64,000 nucleotides of DNA from Diphasiastrum complanatum (taxonomy: Eukaryota; Streptophyta; Lycopodiopsida; Lycopodiales; Lycopodiaceae): positions 44,933,967-44,997,966 of the forward strand of contig CM055096.1 in NCBI GenBank assembly GCA_029204225.1, read 5' to 3'. Of the stretch, positions 56,307-64,000 are shown one piece after another (the stretch's first letter is position 1; every line of letters starts with the position of its first letter). Position numbers and translations under genes: made by a program. The notes under the pieces were generated by a model. The model was not told where the DNA came from. It did not search any database and saw only the letters and a program-made list of their open reading frames with translations.

Positions 56307-56593
56307 TGTTAGTCAGGCCTAGTTTGATGATTGATTAATTGTGAAGGCCTAGGGTACTCTAATATTGACATGTGGAACAACACATGGCATGTGACAGTTA
56401 TATGTATGGTGAACGACTAGTTGGAATTGGAGTTAAATCCAATTAGTATGGGGGTTTCATGGACACAATCCCAAACTTTTTGGGGTGTATATATCCTAGG
56501 AGAAACTCACCCTTCTTTCAATTGGCTTTCAAGTCTTGGTCACCTATCTCCTCTCTCTCATCAAGCATTCTCGTATTGTGGCTCGAGTTGTCA
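56307..56593 (+). repeat. Possible small LTR (family I) with primer site
   Basis: TGGTATCAAAGCAAGG lies at about 56597-56612, close to the copia primer site TGGTATCAGAGC. Three bases before it a sequence ending GAGTTGTCA could be an LTR end, and TGTTAGTCAGGCC at 56307 a start. A TATATATCC box lies at about 56490. There is no second copy in the window, so this is tentative. Confidence 0.35.
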
Positions 56594-56765
56594 TAGTGGT
56601 ATCAAAGCAAGGCTTGTGGTAGGAGTTTGGAATGCTTATTTCCAACTTTTGGTAGGGAATCATTGTTTTTTGGCTATTATTCATCTTGTTGATGTATCCA
56701 TCCCTAAGTAAGCCAACTTCTCGAGTTTCTAGGCACTTTATGGTACATTATCTGCATAGTTTCTA

Positions 56766-57255
56766 GTGTCACGAACTCGAACATCTGGAGACACGAAACA
56801 CGAAGAGTTTTGCGAACACGAAAGTCAACGGAGATGAAGACGAACGGTTCGCAAACACGAAGGATCCACGAATAAGATTCCCTTGCGGTCCAACAAGAGA
56901 GAAAGATAGACGAGGTAAACAAAACCAATGGTGAAAATGAAAATTCTCACACTCCAAGGAGTACCACCAGAGATCACGCAAGTACCCAGAAGTACAGAGA
57001 TCTAATCTGATGGCATGATGTCAGCAGATACTACCTAGGTTGTGGCTAATCTGCCACTCTTGTAGTTCCCTGATTTGTTGTAGATGTATAATCACTCTAA
57101 TCTTAGGCATACATAGAGAGACCATAATTACTGGATAATACTTGACATATATCTGAATAGGATACACAAAGTGTAACTAAGAGAGAAGAGACACTGAAGA
57201 AGTCTGACGCTAGTAAGCAATCAAGACAAACATAGACAGAAGCTCCACCTGTGTC
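56766..57255 (+). repeat. LTR C fragment, plus strand (copy C2, left piece)
   Basis: Matches LTR C from CGAACTCGAACATCTGG (about 70-80 bp inside) to the CAGAAGCTCC(A)CCTGTG point, and is fused there to inverted RT sequence. The inverted rest of the LTR begins at the same point, near 61060. Confidence 0.8.
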
Positions 57256-60200
57256 GTCCACATAAACAGCCACTATGGTGATTTGCCCATCTGTAGCTCT
57301 GAGATACACATTGGAGTCAGCCAACAGAGGCTTGAATCCCAATGATTTCAAGGCCTAATCCTTCTTCTTGTACCATTGTCGAGCTGATTGCTTCAGACCG
57401 TAGATGCTTCTATGCATTCTGCATACATAGTCAGGAAGTGAATTTGAGACAAATCCTGGGGGTTGATCCATGTAGACTTCTTCGTCTAATTTGCCATGCA
57501 AGAAGGCTGTCTTCTTATCCACAATGTGGATCCTGAGGTCATAAATTGTTGTATATGCAAACAACAGATGTAGGGATGAATGTTTAATGAAGGGAGAGAA
57601 GGTTTCAGAGTAGTCAATAATGTATCTCTGAGAGAAACCCTTCGCTATCAGTCTTGCCTTGTATTTCGTCACACTCCCGTCTGGTCTATATTTGAGTTTG
57701 AAAATCCATTTGCATTTGACAGTCTTGCACTTATGAGGTAATGGCTCCAATGTCCATACCTGGTTCTTCCTCATGGACTCCATCTCTTCGTTCATGGCTT
57801 GGATCCATTTGTCCTTTTCTGGACATTCAATTGCCTCTTTGAATATCTATGGTTCGCCATTGAACCCACAGAATTCTTCTGATGTGAAAGTTGAGCTTGC
57901 CTGGCACAAATCTTGCTGGTGCTCTTCGTGGTCTACTCGACCTTCTGGGAGATCCTCTCGGAACAACTATGCCTTTGCCCTTGTCTGCTCTGCTCGGTCC
58001 GGAACCATCTTGGTTTACAGGAACTGTGGTGGCGGGTTGCCTCTCGAATCTTTCTTCGTCTGATTCGTCACTCGAATGGGAGACGACTCAAAAATCTTCG
58101 TTTTCATGTTTGTCCTCTGCTCCCTCTGACGTTGGCGGCAGGTCATAGTACTGTCTTTCCAGAACTTCATAGCTAACATGGTCTTCGTTGGCCATTGTCC
58201 TGCTCTCGTCGAATTTGACATCCCTCACTATTTTCACAGTGTTTGTGTCTGGCATGTAGATTCTGTAGTATGAGGAATTATTGTCATAACCTACCAGAAA
58301 ACTTTGTTCAACTTTCTCATCAAGCTTCTTGCGAAGCTTATCAAGAATATGTGCATATGTTGCACAACCAAATATTCTGACGTGAGACAGGTTGGGTTTT
58401 CTACCCCACCATAGCTCATGTGTTGTCATGTGAGGAGCACCAGATATACCTATCCTATTCTGAATGTATGCGGCTATAGCTACTGCTTCAGTCCACAGTG
58501 CCCTTGGAGCCTTCGAGTGTGCCATCATGCATCTGAATGCTTCCATCAAGTTCCTGCTCTCTCGTTCAGCAACACCACTGTGCTACGGTGTGTAGGCTGC
58601 AGTTCTTTTGTGAATGATACCACGATCATTGCAGAAGTTAGTGAAGTGATTCGAGATATATTCGCCACCTCGATCTGTTTTGATCTGATTCACCTTGTTG
58701 CATGTGCATCTCTAAACCCAATTCACATATTCTGTGAATTTATCGAGTGTTTGAAATTTATTCTAAATAAAATACACTTTGGCAAACTTGCTATAATCAT
58801 CAATGAAGGTTATATAATATTTTGAACCTCCTACTGAGATCACGTTGAATGGACCGCAAATATCAGAGTTCACCAGCTCTAGAATCTTTGTCATTCTATA
58901 GGAGTCTTTGACAAATGGTGTGCGTGACATCTTGTCTTTCAAACATGCATCACAAATGGTCGAACTGGTTGCATTCGAGATTCTGACCCCAGTTATTGCT
59001 CCATGATGACTTGTCTGGTAGAGTGCCATTGAGTTCATGTGGCAGAGTCTTCTGTGCCACAGAGTGTCTGGCGAGTCGTCATGGGTCTGATGCATCTGAT
59101 CTTCAAGTAGGCACACCTTTAGATGATATAGGTTGTCCTCCCTTCTACCTTGAGCAATGAGAGTGCTGGTGCTTGCATCAATCATGTTGCATGCTTCGTT
59201 AGAAAACGTCACACGCATCCCTACATCTGCTATTCTTGCTACAGAGAGCAAGTCTTGATGCAGAGTTGGCACGAACAGAATGTCTTCGAGTCGTCTGTCT
59301 CTGCCATTAGTGTTGAGCCAGAGTGAACCAATACCATTCATTTGATGTCTGGATCCATCTCCAAGAACTATGAATCTTGAGAGATCTGCACTTCTAAAAT
59401 CAGACATGATTCATCTTGATGTCACAAAGTGCGAGGTGGATCCTGAATCCACCTCGTGTGTGTCAGACGTTGATGCTGCACACACATCTTCACAGATGTA
59501 GGCGGTCGAACAATTTTTGTTCGTTCTTTCTTCGCCCATCTTTGAGCTCCCGGGCTCCTCGTCATAGGAGGAACTATTATTGTTCTTCTGTCTATTCTGT
59601 GCTGATCTGTTCCTTGAGTTCTTGCGACAATCCATGGTCGCATGACCCTTCTTATGGCAATGGATACACTCAATCTTGGGATTGAGCTAGCAGGTATCTA
59701 TTGTATGCCCATCTTTTCTACATCTCGTGCAGGTCTTCTTGTCTGCATCTTGTCGTTGCGACCTCCCTTTGGTCTTCCAGTTGCTTTTGCTGGTCCCCTC
59801 TACTTGCTGGTCACAATTCAGCTTCTGATTTGACTCTCTCTTAGGCTTGAATTGTTTCTTTGATTTTTTCTGTTGCCGTAGAGTGCCTGGTCAGAACCAT
59901 CTTTGTGATCAAGATGTTCTCTGGCCTCGACTTCCTCTCGAATCTCGATAATCGCCTTTTCGAGATTCATGGTAGGATCTTTCGTGAGCAAGGTTCGTGT
60001 CGTCTAGAAAGATCTGGGTAAGGCTCTCAACAGATATGTGAGCTGCTTCTCAGTTGGTACTGCATTCTCTGCTCCTGAGTTGTGTAGTGATAGAAACAGA
60101 TCCTTCATCTTTCTCACAAAAGAGGTGAGGTCTTTTCCATCCCACTACAGATTTGTCAGCTGATCTTCCAGCATCATAATCTGACTTCTTGATTTCGTCT

Positions 60201-60560
60201 GAAATTTTGTGAGCAGTGCATTCCACATCTCCTTAGCTTTGGAGAGTGTAGCCAAGTCAAGTGTAAGACTATCTTCGATGAAAGATGATAGCAAGGCTAC
60301 TGTCTTGTCATTTTTCTCCCTCCATTCACGTAGCTCCTTGCCTGTTGTCGTAGGCATTTCTTTTGTGCCATCCACTCAGGGGAAGAATCCTTCGCCCTTG
60401 AGTATCAAAGATGTCTTAACTTTCCAGGCTAGAAAGTTAGATCTTGAAGAACTAAGTATAGTGTAGATCTTGCTCTGCATGTTGTTGATTGAAGCCATTG
60501 CTTCTTGAAGTCTGTTTTCTTGTTGATGGTTGATTGTCTGAATGCTTGGCCTCCTGGATC
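57256..60560 (-). pseudogene. Inverted gag, protease, integrase and RT of element C2
   Basis: Read on the minus strand this is C1 from gag to the middle of RT. Gag frame 60375-60145 and further pieces; zinc knuckle and protease region 59685-59411 with VDSGSTSHF (catalytic Asp kept, unlike C1); integrase 59407-58763 (LWHRRLCHM, CDACLKDK, NSDICGPF) and 58549-58088; linker; RT 57795-57355 (YKARLIAKGFSQRY, ETFSPFIK, HGKLDEEVYMDQPPGF, SIYGLKQSARQWYKKKD) ending at VAVYVDD by 57255. Stops and shifts split it. The break falls within the RT active site. Confidence 0.85.
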
Positions 60561-61068
60561 TGCTAGCTTCTTGGCAATGTCAGAATATGGCAGGGTGGAT
60601 GAGAATCATGAGATGACTTTGATACGACTGATGAGAATCGTGAAGAGAAACATTCAGGAAACAGTCGCGACTCTCTTTCAAGATTCGGATGGAGTTCAGA
60701 TGTGTTCAATGGGCACTGCCAACTGAAACACTCCTACAATCCTCTAGAGAGTAGTCAGTTACCACTGATCTACGTTCATAAAATTAATATAGCGTTCGAC
60801 CTAATTTCAACCAAGGTGCAAAATTTAAAGGGAATAAAAAAAACTCAGACATATGAAATAAACAGCATAAGTATTCAACATCCAAGATCAGACACAACTA
60901 GAAAATAATCTATATTGATTTTCTCTAATTTCTTCAGGGCACTACATGCGAATCCATGTAGTGCGTTGGCGTGAGAGAAGCACGGTTCTCTCACGAGTAG
61001 TAGGCTCGCTTCACTAGAGGACAATTGGATCTTCTAATCCTAGACAGAATTATCCTCTCGCACAATAT
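60561..61068 (-). repeat. Inverted part of LTR C (copy C2)
   Basis: On the minus strand this is the right half of LTR C from GTGCGAGAG to its end, followed by a mutated primer region and gag. With 56766-57255 it makes one LTR cut in two by the inversion. Confidence 0.8.
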
Positions 61069-62042
61069 TGCACGCCTTGACTTTATGGAGAAGGTAATTG
61101 ATGAAGTAAAGACAGACATCTCGAAGCATTTTGAGATAGTGGATCTGGGAGAAGCCAGGTGTTAACTAGGCTTACAAATTGAAAGGGACTATGAGAGAGG
61201 CAAGTTATACCTTCACTAGTCCAGATACACCCACAAGATCCTAGAGGACTTTGGGATGTTGAACTACAAAGGAGCAAACACTCCAATGCTCACAGGGACA
61301 GTGCTAACAAATGACGACTGTCCAAAGACTGAGGAAGAAAGAGAACAGATGCAGCTCACACCCTACAAGAGGCTGATAGGTTCATTGATGTACCTTGCAG
61401 ACAACACACGTCTTGATATTGCTTATGCAGTATTCATGATGAGCCAATTCTGCACAAATCCAGGCTCGACACATTGGAAGATTGCAAAACAAATTTTGCA
61501 ATATCTTCAATTAACGAGGGATTATGGCTTGTGTTATTGTCGTGGTGCAGGTCTCAGGATACTTTCCTACAGCGATGTTTGTTGGGCATCTCTCAAGGAC
61601 GACTGTAAAAGTGTCTCAGGAGGATGCATCATCGCATCATGAGCAGTAGTTCTCTGGGTCAACAAGAAGCAGACCATTGTAGCTCAGTCATCCTGTGAAG
61701 CAGAGTACGTAGCAGCAGCGAAGATGGGCAATGAAATAATTTGGCTAAGACAGTTTCTGGACGAATTGGGCAAAACAAGGAACGAGCCATTGGTCTTGCA
61801 GATGGACAACACATCTGCGATACACCTGACGAAAGATCCCGTGTTTCACTCAAAAACGAAGCACATTGCGATCAAGTATTACTTAATCAGGGATCTGATT
61901 GAAAGGAAGATGATGCAAACCACCTTCATAGGAACAAAAGATATGGTTGTTGACATCTTCACTAAAAATCTGGACAAAGGGCTCTTTGAGAGGCAAAGGA
62001 GCAGTCTCGGGATCATAAAGCTACCATATTTTGAGAGGGAGC
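61069..62042 (+). pseudogene. RT end and RNase H of element C2, plus strand
   Basis: Picks up RT just after the YVDD site (EVKTDISKHFEIVDLGEA) and continues in the normal direction. RNase H: ANTPMLTGTVLTNDDCPKTEEER, TPYKRLIGSLMYLADNTRLDIAYAV, ILSYSDVCWASLKDDCKSVSGGC and, from 61724, MDNTSAIHLTKDPVFHSKTKHI and MVVDIFTKNLDKGLF. It is better kept than C1 here: 128 and 162 codons are open, split by a TGA near 61640. The polypurine tract TTTTGAGAGGGAGC precedes the LTR. Confidence 0.85.
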
Positions 62043-63065
62043 TGAAAAAACAAAGTGTTTCTGATTACAAAGCCTTGCTAGCTTTCAGCCCTTCACTCGA
62101 CGAAGAAGTTCGTGAACTTGAACATCTGGAGACACGAAACACGAAGAGTTTCGTGAACACAAAAGTCAATGGAGACGAAGACAAACAGTTCGCGAACACA
62201 AAGGATCCATGAACAAGATTCCTTTGTGGTCCAGCAAGAGAGAAAGGCAGACAAGGTAAACGAAACCAACGGTGGAAACGAAAACTCGTTCTGTCCTCAC
62301 GCTCCAAGGAGTACCACCAGAGACCATGCAAGTACCCAGAAGTACAGAAATCTGACTTAATGGCATGACGTCAACAGATACTTCCTAGGTCCTGGCTAAT
62401 TTGCCACTCTTGTGATTTTCTGATTAGTTGTAGATGTATAATCACTCTAATCTTAGGTTTACATAGAGAGACCGTACTTACTGGATAATACTTGACATAT
62501 ATCAGAACAGAATACACATAGTGTAACTAAGAGAGAAGAGTCATTGAAGAAGTCTGATGCTAGTAAGCAATCAAGACGAACACAAACAAAAGCTCAGCCT
62601 GCGTGCGAGAAGAAAATTTTGTCTAGGATTAGAAGATCCAATTGTCCGCTAGTGAAGCGAGACTACTACTTGTGAGAGAACCGTGCTTCTCTCACACCAA
62701 CGCACTACATGGATTCGCATGCAGTGCCCTGAAGAAATCATCGAAAATCAATATAGATTATTTTCTAGTTGTGTTTGATCTTGGATGTTGAATGCTTATG
62801 TTGTTTATTTCATATGTCTGAGTTTTCTTGTTCTCTTTGAATTCTGCACCTTGGTTGAAATTAAGTTGAATGTTGTATTAATTTTATGAACGTAGATCAT
62901 TAGTACCTGACTACTCTCTGGAGGATTGTAGGAGTGTTTCAGTTGGCAGTGCCCAGCAAATGCATCTGAACTCCATCCGAATCTTGAAAGAGAGTCGCGA
63001 CTGTTTTGTGAATTTTTCCTCACGATTTTCATCAATCGTATCAGAGCATCTCACGATTCTCATCA
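62043..63065 (+). repeat. 3' LTR, element C2
   Basis: Starts TGAAAAAACAAAG after the polypurine tract and ends TCTCATCA, followed by GTTTT (63066-63070), as at 33144-33148. Confidence 0.85.
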
Positions 63066-64000
63066 GTTTTGAACAGAGATGTGAACAAGAAACCCCACGA
63101 ACAAGAAACATTCGAGCAACGACGAAACAAACCAAGAAGGTCAACGAGACAAAGAAGGCCTCCAGACCGCTACTCTGACAATCTTCAATGGAGCGAAGAC
63201 ACGCAGTTCGAGTACTGCAGCTTCACTAAAGAGCCAGTAACATACCAAAAAGCTATCCAAAGCCCAGAGGGAGAATTCTACAAGCAGGCAATGTTAGAGG
63301 AGATCGAGTCGATGAGGCAAAACAAGGCATGGACATTAGAGCCACTGCCAAAAAATAGAAAAATAGTCGACTGCAAGTGGGTGTACAAGAAAAAGATGAA
63401 ATCAGATGGCACCATTGGCCGCTACAAAGCAAGGCTTGTCGTGAAGGGCTACACATAGAGATATGGTGTTCATTATTTCGACACATATTTGCCCATGGTC
63501 AAGATGACAAGCATAAGGCCACTCGTTGCATATGCCACACAGCACAATCTGGAAATTCTCCAGATTGACGTGAAAACAGTCTTTCTCCACGGAGATCTAG
63601 AGGAGAAAATCTTCATGAAGCAGTCTGAAGGCTATGAAGACCCCAAAAATCGACAATATGTCTGTCGGTTGCAGAGATGCATCTATGGTCTAAAACAGGT
63701 ATCACGAGCCTGGTATAAAAAGCTTGATGGTCTTCTGAAGTCTCTAGACTTTAATCCTACTCAACCAGACTACAATGTCTACATCAAAAGAGTAGGAAAG
63801 GATTTTGTGATACAGACCATTTTTGTGGATGATTCGCTAATGATAGAAAATTCTTTCATGCTGGTCAAAGACACGAAGAGTCAGATTTCTAAAAGCTATA
63901 AAATCACAGATCTTGGAGAAACAACAAAATGCCTCGGTCTGGAGATCAAAAGAGATCGAACAAAGAGCAAAATGCACTTGAGTCAGTCAAAATATGCCAG
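63066..64000 (+). pseudogene. Element B pol (RT), second copy, runs off the window
   Basis: Right of LTR C2 the sequence is element B from the same point as 33144. A ~130-bp linker part, present at 33165-33300, is missing. RT: DCKWVYKKKMKSDGTIGRYKARLVVKGYT, then TAG at 63456-63458, as in the first copy. Then IDVKTVFLHGDLEE, CIYGLKQVSRAWYKKLD, FVDDSLM near 63823 and KCLGLEIKRD. The frame is otherwise open to the end of the window, so this copy is better kept than 33149-35033. Confidence 0.85.

Noticed and set aside
1-64000. A new defence or metabolic gene cluster
   Set aside because: Beyond one DUF1639 gene, recognised coding DNA is copia or gypsy pol and gag; no set of co-directed intact genes is present.

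Overview
The window reads as nuclear DNA of a land plant, but the species cannot be named from the sequence. The evidence is a spliced host gene of the plant-restricted DUF1639 family with GT-AG introns, many Ty1/copia-type LTR retrotransposons with tRNA-Met-like primer sites, a hAT-like MITE with an 8-bp target duplication, and AT-rich intergenic DNA. No rRNA, tRNA, CRISPR array or bacterial-type operon was seen.

Layout. 1-1535: end of a copia-type element with a 1.5-kb LTR (family D) carrying five copies of the palindrome CACACGTGTG. 1536-7800: low-copy DNA with a coiled-coil pseudogene relic, degenerate repeats, a chromodomain scrap of a Ty3/gypsy element and a possible LTR of it. 7805-10176 (minus): the only convincing host gene, six coding exons. 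10177-14771: upstream DNA, intergenic DNA and two MITE-like elements. 14772-23766: family A copia array (LTR-body-LTR-body fragment), a minus-strand LTR (family F) and an integrase scrap, then a third LTR A fragment. 23767-35813: family B element interrupted in pol by a complete family C element flanked by the 5-bp duplication GTTTT. 35813-41722: rearranged pieces of family G/D on both strands, with a 655-bp solo LTR in an RNase H region (duplication GATTT). 41723-52673: family A fragments and two ~3-kb units, each a family A LTR piece fused to a deleted family E element. 52674-56765: integrase/LTR scraps, a microsatellite, intergenic DNA and a possible small LTR. 56766-64000: a second copy of the B/C nest that shares the C-in-B junction but has an internal inversion of about 3.8 kb.

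Nearly all retroelement genes are broken by stops, frameshifts and deletions; the best uninterrupted frames are C1 protease-integrase (28923-29849), a minus-strand gag (40302-41096) and an RT/RNase H frame (35856-36467). The window shows layered insertion, tandem duplication, inversion and deletion of copia elements around one small host-gene island. I found no new multi-gene system. The strongest unusual signals are the palindrome array in LTR D, the duplicated nested insertion, and the A-E fused tandem units.

All alignments were by eye. Family letters A-I are local labels, and exon limits were set by splice consensus and reading phase.
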